The notes beneath the pieces were generated by a model that was given only the letters and a program-made list of their open reading frames with translations, was not told the origin of the DNA and made no database searches. Below, in pieces: positions 9,214 to 19,065 of a stretch of 64,000 nt of DNA. The position numbers were made by a program, and so were the translations under genes. How positions within the stretch are numbered: the stretch's first letter is position 1; each line of letters opens with the position of its first letter. The DNA is from Acidobacteriota bacterium (GTDB taxonomy: Bacteria > Acidobacteriota > Blastocatellia > RBC074): contig JAHBSF010000022.1 in assembly GCA_019639255.1 (NCBI GenBank), forward strand, positions 1-64,000. Direction: 5' to 3'.

Positions 9214-10380
9214 ATGCATATGCGGATGAAATTGAGCTGGTTATGTATTTTTTCGGCGGTTCTGTTTGTGAGCGTTCCGTGGGTTGGAACCGGCAAGAGC
9301 GCGGCGGGAGAATCTGAAAAAGGGTATAAAATTTACGTAGTATCGGAAGCCTCGGACACGATCTCGGTGATAGATTTCGGGCCGGGAGGCGCGCAGCTTG
9401 AGCGCGAGTTCAGGACCGGGATCATGGAGCCGGACGTTGACGGGCCGCACGGGATTGCGTTTTCTCCGGATCGCAAGAATTATTTCGTATCGCTCGGTCA
9501 CGGCCGTCCCTTCGGTTCGGTATGGAAGTATTCCGCAGACGGCGACAGGGTATTGAAGAGGGTTACTCTGGGGCCTTTTCCCGCGACTATGGATGTTTCT
9601 CGGGACGGAAATTTTCTTTACGTAGTCAATTTCAACCTGCACGGCGATATGGTTCCGTCATCGGTTTCCGTAGTGGTTGCCGACGAGATGCTCGAAATCA
9701 GGCGCATACCGACCTGCACGATGCCGCACGGCTCGCGTTTCAATCCGCAGGGCACGCGGCATTATTCGGCCTGCATGATGGACGACCTGCTTGTAGAGAT
9801 TGACGCAACGACGCTTGCCGTTTCGCGGCATTTTCTGCTGACGAAGGGCAAGGAGAAGGGCATGCAGGGATCGCCCGAAGCGATGTTGAATGCAAGATCA
9901 TCAGGTCCCGCAGATCACTCCGGGCACGGGCTCGAAGCGCCGAAACCCGGCGACGCCGGGTGTTCGCCCACGTGGGCGCAGCCGTCGTCGGACGGGAGTA
10001 CGATTTTCGTCGCCTGCAACAAATCGAGCGAGATCGTAGAAATCGACGCCGGAACCTGGAAAGTCTTACGCCGCATCGAGGCCGGCCCCGGAGTTTACAA
10101 CCTCGCCGTAACGAAAGACGGCAAGCTGATCGCTACGAACAAGCGCGGCCCGTCCGTATCGATTTACGACGTAAAAACCGGCAGAGAGCTTGCGCGCCTC
10201 GCTACGCTGCGCAAGGTGGTTCACGGCGCGGCCGTGTCACCTGATAACCGGTATGCGTTTATTTCGGTCGAGGGCGTCGGCAGCGAACCGGGCACGGTTG
10301 AAATCATAGACCTGAAGACATTGAAAACCGCGGCGAGAGTCGATGTAGCTCCGCAGGCGGCGGGCATCGAAGTGCGCTGA
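9214..10380 (+). CDS. Exported YVTN-type beta-propeller protein
   Basis: This is a beta-propeller protein of 388 residues with repeats of the YVTN/cytochrome d1 kind: KIYVVSEASDTISVIDF, FLYVVNFNLHGD, FVACNKSSEIVEIDAG and LIATNKRGPSVSIYDV. An N-terminal hydrophobic segment (about residues 7-28) is probably a signal peptide. No haem or enzymatic motif is seen, so a binding or structural role outside the cytoplasm is inferred. Three in-frame ATG codons (9214, 9220, 9226) are possible starts and none has a strong ribosome binding site; 9226 gives the tidiest signal peptide. It is divergent from the preceding gene and convergent with the next. Confidence 0.8.
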   Translation: MHMRMKLSWLCIFSAVLFVSVPWVGTGKSAAGESEKGYKIYVVSEASDTISVIDFGPGGAQLEREFRTGIMEPDVDGPHGIAFSPDRKNYFVSLGHGRPFGSVWKYSADGDRVLKRVTLGPFPATMDVSRDGNFLYVVNFNLHGDMVPSSVSVVVADEMLEIRRIPTCTMPHGSRFNPQGTRHYSACMMDDLLVEIDATTLAVSRHFLLTKGKEKGMQGSPEAMLNARSSGPADHSGHGLEAPKPGDAGCSPTWAQPSSDGSTIFVACNKSSEIVEIDAGTWKVLRRIEAGPGVYNLAVTKDGKLIATNKRGPSVSIYDVKTGRELARLATLRKVVHGAAVSPDNRYAFISVEGVGSEPGTVEIIDLKTLKTAARVDVAPQAAGIEVR

Positions 10381-10391
10381 ATCAGTACGAA

Positions 10392-10501
10392 AAGAGAAGA
10401 GAGATAACGGAACAAACGGAATAAACTAAACAAACGGAAGGGTATGATCTTTTCCGTTTGTTTAGTTTATTCCGTTTGTTCCGTTATCTCTCTTTTCTCT
10501 T
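10392..10501. repeat. Family I palindrome, copy 4
   Basis: The arms are near-perfect, with the unusual internal word ATAAACTAAAC matched on the other side by GTTTAGTTTAT. It separates convergent genes ending at 10380 and 10509. Confidence 0.9.
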
Positions 10502-10508
10502 CTGAGGA

Positions 10509-12518
10509 TCATTGTCCGGGCGCGGTAGTTTCGCCCTTACGCTTCGGCGCGCCGAGCCGCATAATCCACAGTCCTGAATTCACGTCATTGAAAAAGATCA
10601 TGCCCTTGTGGTGGCGCGCGCCCCAGGTAAACGGCAGGTTCGGTCGAAAGCCCTGCGGGTCGCCCGTCCATACGCGCGCAATTTCCCGCCCCTGACGGTA
10701 CAGGTCTCCGCGCAGTTCGCCCGATACGTCCAGTATCCGCCCGCCGCCGCTGTAATACCCCATCACCAGCACATCATCCTCTACCCATATGTTGTGCGCG
10801 CCGCCCTCGGGCACGCTGTATTCGGCTACTTTTTTCGGATTTGCGAGATTTGAAACATCCAGAACGTGAACGATGCCGCGCACCGGGATGCGCGCCCTAT
10901 CCTGGATATTGAACTCCGCGGGAAAAACCTCGTCGCCCACAAACAGGTAGTTCTTGTAGCGGAAGACTTCGTGCGCGCCCGCAAGCCATCCGTCGCCGTA
11001 CAGGTCGTGATAGTTGAAGCGGAAGTTGCTGATCAGTTGCGGGCGTTCGGGGCTGCCGCCCCTGACCCCGTTTCCTACGTCGAGGATCACTACGCCGTCG
11101 CGCCAGTAGGCGAGATACGCTATTCCGTCCCTGACCTGCACGTCGTGGAGGTAGCGTCCGCCGGACTGCACGCCGAGGGGCCCCTCGATGGTTTTGGCCA
11201 TCGGATTATCTACCTGCCAGCGCGCGACCTCCTTCGGGTTCTTCACGTCTTTGAAACTTATGACGCGCATAGAGCCGGTGGCGTCGTCGGTAAGGAATAC
11301 GTAGCGGCCGTCGATGAATGCGCTGTGAACTCCGCCCGTGACGGTTTCGGTGTATTCGGAAACGATCTTCGGATGCGCCGGGTCGGAAGTATCGAGAAAC
11401 ACTATGCCGTTTTTTCGGCTCGATGCGCCCTCGCGCGTCAATACGCCGATTTTTCCGTCCGAAGTGGTGCTGATGTCGTTCGTAACGCGCGCATCGACCT
11501 GAACCTGGTCGGTAAGTTTCGGATTCGCCGGATCGGATATGTCGTAGACCAGAAGCCTGTCGCCGATTGTAGACAGGTAGGCGATATTTCCGACGAACCA
11601 CTGTTCGGCAAACTGCATGTCTTTTTCCATCGCCCGGCCTATGAGTTCCACCGAGCGTTCGGCGTTGCGCGGCGCGACGGATACGGAAGACGAAGCCGCG
11701 AGTTCGCCTATGGCGGCGGTGATGATGTAAACGCCGGGCTTTTCGGCTACGAACGCGCCGTCGGCGTCAATCACGGCTCCGTCGCCGCTCACGGCCCAGC
11801 GCACGGCCGGATCTTTTACTATGGCGCTGTTTTCATCGAGCCCCTCGGCGCGGAAGCGCACTACATCGCCCGTGCGAGCAGTGCGGCTGCGCGCTTCTAT
11901 GGCAAGGCGGCGAACGGTGCTGCGCGCAATCTCGATTTCGACTTTCTTTTCGGCGTCGTCGGATTTTGCGGTGATGACGGCGCGGCCCGCAGCCAGCGCA
12001 GCGACGACGCCCGAAGCGTCTATGGAAGCCAGATGCGGCGCATTCGACGACCAGATGATGGCGGCGTCCGAGCGCGGATCGCCGTTGGATGTGCGGGCTA
12101 CGGCGTGCAATCGCGCCACGCTCCCGACGAGTATGGGCGCAGCGGGCGCAGCAATATCGAGGGTTTTAACGCGCGCGGGTTTGATGCGAACCGTGGCGTA
12201 GCCGATTTTGCCTGCGACGAGCGCGCCTATGCGGGCCTCGCCCGGGGCGTAGAAGGACACAAGGCCCTGATCGTCGGCTGCTGCGATATCGAAGGGCGCA
12301 GCGAACCACAGCATCGGCTTGTCCTGTGTGGCGCGGCCCTCGGCGTCGAGTCCCGAAGCTGTGAATTTGAGTTCCTGCCCGACCTCTGCTTCGGCGACCG
12401 CGGGCGTGATGGAGACGGAGGCTACGGGACGCGGAGGTGTTTGTGCGAACACGGCTATAGCGGCGACGACAAGCGCAAGCGCAGGCGCGCCGACACGTTG
12501 AAAAGCAGGAATCCGCAT
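10509..12518 (-). CDS. Exported Ig-like and LVIVD-repeat protein
   Basis: This is an exported protein of about 669 residues. A signal peptide (about 1-27, ending near VFAQ) is followed by Ig-like strands of the bacterial Big2 kind (SITPAVAEAEVGQELKFTA), repeated about three times up to residue 310. The rest is a propeller of LVIVD-type repeats: AYLSTIGDRLLVYDISDP, GIVFLDTSDPAHPKIV, IAYLAYWRDGVVILDVG and IVHVLDVSNLANPKKVA. The combination suggests a cell-surface or periplasmic binding protein; the ligand is unknown. I chose ATG 12518 because GGAGGTG lies just upstream; ATG 12581 would place 21 residues before the signal peptide. Confidence 0.8.
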   Translation of the reverse strand: MRIPAFQRVGAPALALVVAAIAVFAQTPPRPVASVSITPAVAEAEVGQELKFTASGLDAEGRATQDKPMLWFAAPFDIAAADDQGLVSFYAPGEARIGALVAGKIGYATVRIKPARVKTLDIAAPAAPILVGSVARLHAVARTSNGDPRSDAAIIWSSNAPHLASIDASGVVAALAAGRAVITAKSDDAEKKVEIEIARSTVRRLAIEARSRTARTGDVVRFRAEGLDENSAIVKDPAVRWAVSGDGAVIDADGAFVAEKPGVYIITAAIGELAASSSVSVAPRNAERSVELIGRAMEKDMQFAEQWFVGNIAYLSTIGDRLLVYDISDPANPKLTDQVQVDARVTNDISTTSDGKIGVLTREGASSRKNGIVFLDTSDPAHPKIVSEYTETVTGGVHSAFIDGRYVFLTDDATGSMRVISFKDVKNPKEVARWQVDNPMAKTIEGPLGVQSGGRYLHDVQVRDGIAYLAYWRDGVVILDVGNGVRGGSPERPQLISNFRFNYHDLYGDGWLAGAHEVFRYKNYLFVGDEVFPAEFNIQDRARIPVRGIVHVLDVSNLANPKKVAEYSVPEGGAHNIWVEDDVLVMGYYSGGGRILDVSGELRGDLYRQGREIARVWTGDPQGFRPNLPFTWGARHHKGMIFFNDVNSGLWIMRLGAPKRKGETTAPGQ

Positions 12519-12570
12519 GAAAACACCTCCCGTAGAAGATATGGGTCTTTCCCGTTGCCTGAATGAGTAG

Positions 12571-12706
12571 TCTGTTAACAACGTTTTTTGATCGTATCCA
12601 AACCGCGAAGCGGCGGAAGATCTGTAGCCTGGTGCGTGAGCGCCAGGCTACAGATCTTTCGTCGCTCCGCGGCTGAAAAACTCAAAGAATTCTGTTTACA
12701 GAGCAC
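12571..12706. repeat. Family II inverted repeat, copy 1
   Basis: The centre is a hairpin with arms AAGATCTGTAGCCTGG and CCAGGCTACAGATCTTTC, flanked by GC-rich CCGCGAAGCGGCGG and CGTCGCTCCGCGG. The outer tails (CTGTTAACAACGTTTTTT on the left; CTGAAAAACTCAAAGAATT on the right) are eroded complements. It fills the gap between the LVIVD protein and the lipoprotein gene, where I see no other feature. Related copies are at 46674-46716 and 56589-56836. Confidence 0.8.
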
Positions 12707-13381
12707 TCAGTATGTGATGACTATTTTGCATTTGACTTCATTATTCACTTTTGGACAAGGGATTTCATTCTCGTTGAAGATGCCGGGACATTTGACTTTT
12801 ACTTCCATAAACGAGGCTCGTTTATTGTAGTGTTGCACCTTGTTGGGGACGGTGCTGGAAACGGTCCGGTATTGATTTCTATTGAATTTGATCAGCAAAT
12901 CCGGCGCCTCCTCTTCAATATAAATTCTTGAAGCGCGGTTGGCCTTTATCTTGACTTTTTCGGGGGAAGCGTCCGGGGCAGAAGGAGTCTTGCAGGAAAA
13001 CTCCTTCATCTGGCCGTTGCCGGTGTCGTATTCGATTTTTTTGATCTCCGCGCGGGAAGCCCTGTCCCCATCTTCTTCACTCTCATCAGGAATCCAGTCG
13101 GCGGGATAATGATAGAGGATAGCAACCGAACCCAAACCGTCGATTGTGATCTTACGTTCCGTTTGTTGTTTCTCCTCGGTATCAGGAGCAGATGCAGGAG
13201 AGGCATCCGTCACAGGTGGCGTCTGGGTAGGTGTGGGCGTTGGCGCAGGATCGCTTTTGCCATCTCCTCCGCATGAAATCGACAGCAGCGCCATACAGAC
13301 TGCGATCAAGGTCGCGGCAAGTCTGCACGACAGGCATTTGCCCGACTTACTTGAAAAATTTGTAAAGAGATTGTGCGTCAT
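12707..13381 (-). CDS. Hypothetical lipoprotein
   Basis: This 224-residue protein has a lipobox LSISC with the cysteine near residue 37, so it is probably lipidated and anchored in a membrane facing the periplasm. A Pro/Thr-rich linker (DPAPTPTPTQTPP) follows, then a folded domain of about 150 residues that I do not recognise. Two cysteines near the C terminus (VKCPGIF, PCPKVN) and a third in VKCKIV could form disulfides. Base composition is lower in GC than neighbours. The stop lies at the edge of the family II repeat. An AGGAG word precedes ATG 13381 at a slightly long spacing. It is 31 bases from the kinase stop, so both may be co-transcribed. Confidence 0.7.
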   Translation of the reverse strand: MTHNLFTNFSSKSGKCLSCRLAATLIAVCMALLSISCGGDGKSDPAPTPTPTQTPPVTDASPASAPDTEEKQQTERKITIDGLGSVAILYHYPADWIPDESEEDGDRASRAEIKKIEYDTGNGQMKEFSCKTPSAPDASPEKVKIKANRASRIYIEEEAPDLLIKFNRNQYRTVSSTVPNKVQHYNKRASFMEVKVKCPGIFNENEIPCPKVNNEVKCKIVITY

Positions 13382-13412
13382 GGGAGAGATCTCCTCTCTT
13401 TCAGGCTGAGGT

Positions 13413-16400
13413 TTACTTCAGCGCGGCGGACACCAAGGCAATATGCCTGTGAGCCGCCGCGACATCGGGGCGGGAACGAAATCCATAATTACCCCACGCG
13501 GCTTCGAGTTCGGCGAGAATCCGCGCGGCGCGGCTCGCATACCCTTCCTGCGCGGGATCTTTGAGAAACGCGGCTGCTCTTGCAAGCAACAAAAGGCACT
13601 GCCACTGAGAATCGCGGCGCTCGGTCTGCTCGAACCATCGCTGCGCCTGTTGCGCAAGGTCGCGCGCCCGCGCCGCATCTCCGTTTGAAAGCAGCGCTTC
13701 GGCCATCGCCATTTGCGCCTTCGCACGCCGCGCCGGATTGTTTGATTCGGCCGAGAGTTGTTCGACTTCTTCGCAAATCCGCCGCCCTTCGAGAACCTTG
13801 CCGGCCCGAAGCCGTGCGAGTCCGAGCGCGAGTTTTGCATCGAAGATGACTTTCGAATCCCTGGAATCCGCCTGCGCAAGCGCTGCACTGCTTTTGGTCT
13901 GCGCTTCCGCAAAAGCTCCCTGCACGAGTGCAAGTTCGGCTTCGGGCAACAGCAACTCGCGCCGCAGCGGCTTCGCTCCCGCAATGGCAGCAGCGCGAAA
14001 GAGTCTTTCGCGAGCGCCGCGCCCGTCGCCCAATCGACGCAGCGCCGAAGCCGAACCGATCAGGCTGTAAAACGCCGCGTCCGCCAAATCTTTCGCCTCA
14101 TAACTTCTGAGACTCTCGCTGTAATGCGTCAATGCCTCGTCGTAGCGCTCCAGCCTCAGCAGCACACCGCCGATTTCGTCGTGTGCGTATGCCTTGAGCG
14201 CATCATCGGGAGCGCTGCGAAGCTGGTGCTCGAAGGCGCTCAGCGCCGCAACCTCATCCCCCCGATCACGATGCGCCCGACCAATCAGCAGGCGCGATGC
14301 CCACGCCTGCCTGCGATACCCGGCCCGCTCAAGATATTCGCTCCCGCGCTCAAGGAGCGCCAGCCCTTCATCCATGCGGTTCTGATCTATACGCAGGCTG
14401 CCCAGATTCACCAACGCCCGCGCCTCGTAACGCTCGATCTTGTAGCGGCGCGCCAGTTCGGCGCCCTGCTGAAGGAAGCGTTCCGCCGCAGTATGTTGTC
14501 CGCCGCGGTAATAAACGATTCCGAGACTGATCAACCCGTCCGTCGTCATATGTTCGATTCCGGCGCCGCGCGCCAGATCGAGAGCCTCGTTTGACAACCG
14601 GGCTGCTGCTTCGAGATCGCCTTCCCTGCTCGCAATACTGCCCAACTGCAACAGTATGCGAACCTGCTGATATTCGCTCGGCGCACTGCCGCGAGCCATA
14701 CCGAGCGCTGCATCGAATTGCCTGCGGGCCTCGGCTATCTCCTCCAGGTTGAAATGCACCAATCCCCGCTGAACGGCCGTCTCTATGACGCCTTCCGTAT
14801 TTCCCATAGTGCGATAAAGCGACTCCGCCTCGGAGAAATGCGCGAGAGCTTTCTCGCGCATTCCTTCGCGCCCGTATAAAACTGCGAGCCGCATATGCGC
14901 GCCCGGAGAACCAGCGTCCAGACGCAACACCGCCTGATACTCCAGCACTGCCTCATCGCGCGCCTGATTTCGCTCGTAGGCCCGCCCCAGATCGAAATGC
15001 GAATACGGCTGATCCGGCTCCAGTCGCGCAACCTCGCGATAATGCTCCACTGCACCGGCGTGATTGCCGATCACCAGTTCGTTGATCGCCTGAATCGTGT
15101 GTGCATCGACAGGAGCGAGATCCTGGGTGTCGGGAACAATCGACCGTGCATAGGCGATTTCGTAACTCGCCCGGTCTATGTTATCCATCTCGGCCCAGGC
15201 TTCAGCCAGCCGCGCGTGCGCTAATGCAAAGCGATCCTCCACGCTGACGGCGTGCGCAAGCGCCCTGCTCGCTTTCAGGTAAGCGCCGTCGCGCAGGGCG
15301 CGCAACCCTTCGTTGTAAACGCGCTGCGCAGCCGGCCCGGGCGCCGATGCATGCCGGTCCCGGAGCCGCCAGGCAAATGCTCCAGCCGCTGTTACGGCTA
15401 TCAGCAAAAGTACCGCCGCGAGTCGCCTGTTCATCAAACCGGACAGCCGCGGGAAAGCAGCAGGCTCGCCTGAAGATTCGTTCCTTGTTTCAGCAAATGC
15501 GGTGGGCAGTTCGGCTGCGGCATTGGCAACGGGTTCGCTTGCAATTAGCGCAGGTATGGAGCGCAATTCTGCGATGAATTCTTCGGCGCTTTGTTGACGC
15601 TCTGGGGCACTCTTCGCCAGCGCGCGCAAGGTCAGGCGGTCGAGTTCGGGCGGAATCTGCGGATCGAACCGGGATGGCGGCGGCGGATCAGACTGAAGTA
15701 TCTGCGTGCGGACTTCGGCTATGCTGCCGCCCGTAAACGGGCGCTGCCCCGTCAGGCATTGGTACAAAGTTACACCGAGAGAGAAAAGATCGCTGCGCGC
15801 GTCGAGTTTCTCGCCGCGCACCTGTTCCGGCGACATATAGAGCGGCGTGCCTACCGCCATACCGGGCTGCGAAAGCTCCGCCGCCGCGGTCAGAGTCGGC
15901 GAATCGGTCGAAAACATTTCTGAAGGCGGCAACTGTTTGGCGAGGCCAAAATCCAGAACCTTGACCACGCCGCGCTCGCTTATGATTACATTCGACGGCT
16001 TGATGTCCCTGTGCAGGATTCCGCGTCGATGCGCCTCGGACAACGCCGCCGCTATCCCTCCGATGATCTCCAGGCTGCGCTCGATTCCTATCCGTCCGCT
16101 ATGCAGCAATCGATTCAGCGGTTCGCCCGCAACCAGTTCCATTACCAGAAACGGCCGCCCGTCCTGGGTCTCGCCTGCGTCGTGAACCGCAGCAATGTTG
16201 GGATGATTGAGCGCGGAGGCGAGCCGTGCTTCGCGCAGAAAGCGCGCCCGCTCGACCGTATCGTCTTTGTTTAATGCGGGAAACTTGATTGCAACGCGTC
16301 TATGCAGCACCAGATCCCTGGCCGCATAAACTTCCCCCATACCGCCCGCGCCGAGCTTGTCGAGAATGCGATAGTGCGAGACGATTTCCCCGGTTTCCAT
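13413..16400 (-). CDS. Membrane Ser/Thr protein kinase with TPR sensor region
   Basis: This is a eukaryotic-like protein kinase of 995 residues. The kinase domain (about 10-280) is complete. It has a glycine loop GAGGMGEV (17-24), lysine in VAIKF (39), the catalytic loop HRDIKPSN (Asp132), DFG (150-152) and the activation segment GTPLYMSPEQ. One membrane segment at about 327-344 separates it from a long tetratricopeptide region (about 360-980). By the usual topology of this family the kinase is cytoplasmic and the TPR region outside, where it may sense proteins or ligands. A secreted TPR protein is encoded next upstream (16730-18997), a possible partner. No substrate is identifiable. Confidence 0.92.
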   Translation of the reverse strand: METGEIVSHYRILDKLGAGGMGEVYAARDLVLHRRVAIKFPALNKDDTVERARFLREARLASALNHPNIAAVHDAGETQDGRPFLVMELVAGEPLNRLLHSGRIGIERSLEIIGGIAAALSEAHRRGILHRDIKPSNVIISERGVVKVLDFGLAKQLPPSEMFSTDSPTLTAAAELSQPGMAVGTPLYMSPEQVRGEKLDARSDLFSLGVTLYQCLTGQRPFTGGSIAEVRTQILQSDPPPPSRFDPQIPPELDRLTLRALAKSAPERQQSAEEFIAELRSIPALIASEPVANAAAELPTAFAETRNESSGEPAAFPRLSGLMNRRLAAVLLLIAVTAAGAFAWRLRDRHASAPGPAAQRVYNEGLRALRDGAYLKASRALAHAVSVEDRFALAHARLAEAWAEMDNIDRASYEIAYARSIVPDTQDLAPVDAHTIQAINELVIGNHAGAVEHYREVARLEPDQPYSHFDLGRAYERNQARDEAVLEYQAVLRLDAGSPGAHMRLAVLYGREGMREKALAHFSEAESLYRTMGNTEGVIETAVQRGLVHFNLEEIAEARRQFDAALGMARGSAPSEYQQVRILLQLGSIASREGDLEAAARLSNEALDLARGAGIEHMTTDGLISLGIVYYRGGQHTAAERFLQQGAELARRYKIERYEARALVNLGSLRIDQNRMDEGLALLERGSEYLERAGYRRQAWASRLLIGRAHRDRGDEVAALSAFEHQLRSAPDDALKAYAHDEIGGVLLRLERYDEALTHYSESLRSYEAKDLADAAFYSLIGSASALRRLGDGRGARERLFRAAAIAGAKPLRRELLLPEAELALVQGAFAEAQTKSSAALAQADSRDSKVIFDAKLALGLARLRAGKVLEGRRICEEVEQLSAESNNPARRAKAQMAMAEALLSNGDAARARDLAQQAQRWFEQTERRDSQWQCLLLLARAAAFLKDPAQEGYASRAARILAELEAAWGNYGFRSRPDVAAAHRHIALVSAALK

Positions 16401-16588
16401 TTCGTCGTCTCGTCGCCAGGAACCAATAGGGAACGGTCTCAGGAAATCCCGCGTCTGTTGGCTGTCGCACGCGAGGACCGTAAGGCTTGCGGGCAGTCCC
16501 GGAAGCGGCGCCTATTCTCGCGCCGCCTCGCCTGACATTGCAACAGAAAAATTCAGCGGGCCGCTCTCAAAATAACTCATAGGACTTC

Positions 16589-16709
16589 GCGACATAAAAG
16601 AGAGATAACGGAACAAACGGAAATAGACGGAAACTACGGAAAGGTTAGAGTGACCATTCCGTTTGTTCCGTCTATTTTCGTTTGTTCCGTTATCTCTCTT
16701 TTATGTCGC
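16589..16709. repeat. Family I palindrome, copy 5, with flanking module
   Basis: The outer arms GCGACATAAAAGAGAGATA and its complement are perfect, so this copy is longer than most. The right side continues into the flanking module (TGTCGCGTGGAGTGATTT, 16704-16721), which ends nine bases before the TPR gene's stop codon. It lies between two leftward genes. The gap 16401-16588 to its left holds no other feature I can support. Confidence 0.9.
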
Positions 16710-16729
16710 GTGGAGTGATTTGGTCGCCG

Positions 16730-18997
16730 CTACGGCGTCTTGACGCGGCGACTGCGCGAGGGCGTCGCGGATGGTTCGTCGCCTCGCTTCGGCTCTTCGG
16801 CGGGCACGCGCCGCGGACGCCCCGGCGCAGCCTGCGATTCCGTATCCGAACCCGCGGCAACCGTACCCGGCGGCGGCGCCTTTTCCGCCGCCGATGCAAA
16901 CGGCCAGCGCAGCAGCCGCGGATTGATGCGCGCCTGAACGAGTTTCGCCCCGCGCCCCGCCTCCGGCAATTTTACGGGAGCTTTCGCCGCAGGCGCCGCT
17001 GCCGTATTCACGCCGCCCGGTTGAGCCGCAGCAACGCCCGGCGCCGTTTCAAACGACTTGCCCAAACGCTCCTCGAACCCGTCGAGCGATCCGTGCACCT
17101 TGCGATACAGCACCTCGACTACCGATCGCTTTACGTCAACCGCCGAGGCATCCTGCGGAGGTTCATACGCGGCCAGGTACAGTTCGAGCGCTTCTCTCGT
17201 CTCGCCGACGGTTTCTCTTATCATCGCCAGCCGCCACATAGCGGCGCGCCCTTCGGGCAATGCGTCGTAAACATCTACGGCGTCCTGCAGCGCGGCGATC
17301 GCCTCGCGATTGCGCCGCTGCTGAAAATGCGACCATCCGCGCGCATCGAGCGCACGCCCGCGCAGTATGCGAATCCGGCCCTCCCGGTCGTAGTTCGGGT
17401 ACTCGGGCAATGATCCTTCGGGCGCCGTAGCCGCATCCGACAGATCCAGCACCATATCCACGAGTTTCTGCGTGTAATCGTGCGCCTGCCCCAATTGCGC
17501 AAGACGCTGGGCGACGTAAAGCGCGCGAAACGCGCGGCGCAGCCCCTCTACGTTTATAAACGCGTTTGCGGCGGCTTCGAGTTCGCTTTCACTACTGCGC
17601 GTAATCCTTCCGCCGCCCCTTCGCGCTGCCCCCACTGCGGGCGTCGCATCCGATGAATCCGGCTTGAGCGCCTGCAACCGCGCCTCCAGGCGAACGAGCG
17701 TTTCGGCAAGCGTGAACTGCTCGTCCGTCGTGGGCGGTTTTGCAACGAATATGGACGCCTGCCGCTCGCGCGCAAGCAGATCGCTCAACCGCTCGGCTTC
17801 AAAAGGCAACACGCCTCCAAGACGCGCCGCAAACTTTCCGCTGCGCGCAATCACGAAGGCCCGGGCGAACTGTTCGAGCGCGCCGTTGAAATCCTCAACC
17901 GCCAGATACAGTTTGCCGAGCGTAAACCGAAGCGTCGGGAAATCGGCGTTTCTCAACGCGGCGAGCAGGTGATTTTCGGCCTCGAAATAACGCCCCTCGG
18001 CAATATCGAGTTCCGCTGCGGCGATCCTCGCCCAACTGTAGCGCGGTTCGCGCGCGATCGCCTGCACTATGGCGAGATTCGCCTGCGGGTACTTGCCCTG
18101 CGCGAGAAAATAAAATCCGAGCTGCGTCTGCAATTGAAGGTTGCGGTCCACGGCGTCGGCGCCCTTCAGGCTGCGAATGCGATCGAGCGCTGCGGCGGCT
18201 GCGGATTCGCGCCCCTCGGCCAGTTCTACAAGCGCCAGCCCTTCAAGCGCCGCGGCGTTTTCCTTGTCTGTCTGCAACTGGCTGCGGTAAAGACGCGCCG
18301 CTTCGCCGTAATCTCCGCGCGCACGCGCCAGATTGCCGAGTTCGGCGTACGCCCTGGCGTCCGAGGCATCGAGCGCCGCAATTTGTTGAAGCTCTTTATC
18401 AGCCTCATCCAGACGCAATCCCATGCGGTAGGCTGCGGCCAGCGGACGCCGGAGCTTCACGTCCTCGCGCGAAAGACGCACGGCGGCTTCGAGCGTGCGT
18501 ATGGCCTCGACGGGCGCTTCGAGGCTGAGATAAAACTCGCCCATTGCGCCCAGTCGCAGCGGCTCTTTTGAAAACCTCGCTTCGAGCAGCGCCGCGAGAT
18601 CTATAGCCTCCGCGCGATATCCGCGCGCCGACACCGCAAACGGGATGCGCGCCACGGTCGATTCAAAAAACCGGTCGCTTGTCTTTTCGGGCAAACCCGC
18701 GATTGCGCGCCGCAGCAGATCCATCGCCCCGCGTATGTCGTTATCCGCAAGCCTGCGCTCTGCGATTTCGGCGCGGCTGCGCACGATTTCCTCGTGCGCC
18801 GAAACTGCAAGCTCCGCGTCGCGGTTTCTGGAGATAAAGGCTTCGAGCGCGGCAATGCGCTCCTCGGGGTCGACTACGGCAACCGCCGCGTCGAACTGGC
18901 GCCGGGAAAGGGAGCGGTCCTGCGCACCCGCAACGGCTGAAAGAAGCAGACCGAAAACAAGGAATGCCGGAATGATTCGTGCGAATTTGTGTTTCAT
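16730..18997 (-). CDS. Exported TPR protein
   Basis: This is a 755-residue protein with a signal peptide (about 1-25, ending VAGAQ). Tetratricopeptide helices run through most of its length (AYAELGNLARARGDYGEAA, LQTQLGFYFLAQGKYPQANL, LRFTLGKLYLAVEDFNGALEQ). A disordered Pro/Arg/Ser-rich tail starts near residue 690. It probably acts as an assembly or binding protein in the periplasm. The kinase with a TPR ectodomain follows on the same strand, separated by a palindrome. The stop TAG at 16730 lies close to the repeat's flanking module. No enzymatic motif was seen. Confidence 0.78.
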   Translation of the reverse strand: MKHKFARIIPAFLVFGLLLSAVAGAQDRSLSRRQFDAAVAVVDPEERIAALEAFISRNRDAELAVSAHEEIVRSRAEIAERRLADNDIRGAMDLLRRAIAGLPEKTSDRFFESTVARIPFAVSARGYRAEAIDLAALLEARFSKEPLRLGAMGEFYLSLEAPVEAIRTLEAAVRLSREDVKLRRPLAAAYRMGLRLDEADKELQQIAALDASDARAYAELGNLARARGDYGEAARLYRSQLQTDKENAAALEGLALVELAEGRESAAAAALDRIRSLKGADAVDRNLQLQTQLGFYFLAQGKYPQANLAIVQAIAREPRYSWARIAAAELDIAEGRYFEAENHLLAALRNADFPTLRFTLGKLYLAVEDFNGALEQFARAFVIARSGKFAARLGGVLPFEAERLSDLLARERQASIFVAKPPTTDEQFTLAETLVRLEARLQALKPDSSDATPAVGAARRGGGRITRSSESELEAAANAFINVEGLRRAFRALYVAQRLAQLGQAHDYTQKLVDMVLDLSDAATAPEGSLPEYPNYDREGRIRILRGRALDARGWSHFQQRRNREAIAALQDAVDVYDALPEGRAAMWRLAMIRETVGETREALELYLAAYEPPQDASAVDVKRSVVEVLYRKVHGSLDGFEERLGKSFETAPGVAAAQPGGVNTAAAPAAKAPVKLPEAGRGAKLVQARINPRLLRWPFASAAEKAPPPGTVAAGSDTESQAAPGRPRRVPAEEPKRGDEPSATPSRSRRVKTP

Positions 18998-19065
18998 CGC
19001 CTCACGCTGATGCTGCGGTCAGGATTGCTGCCAGCCGCAGTATAACGCGGGCGGGAAACCGGCCG

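Noticed and set aside
12588-12830. 80-codon frame containing LQIFRRSAAEKLKEF
   Set aside because: The same residues appear from the other family II copy near 56.7 kb; it is translation of a repeat, not a protein family.
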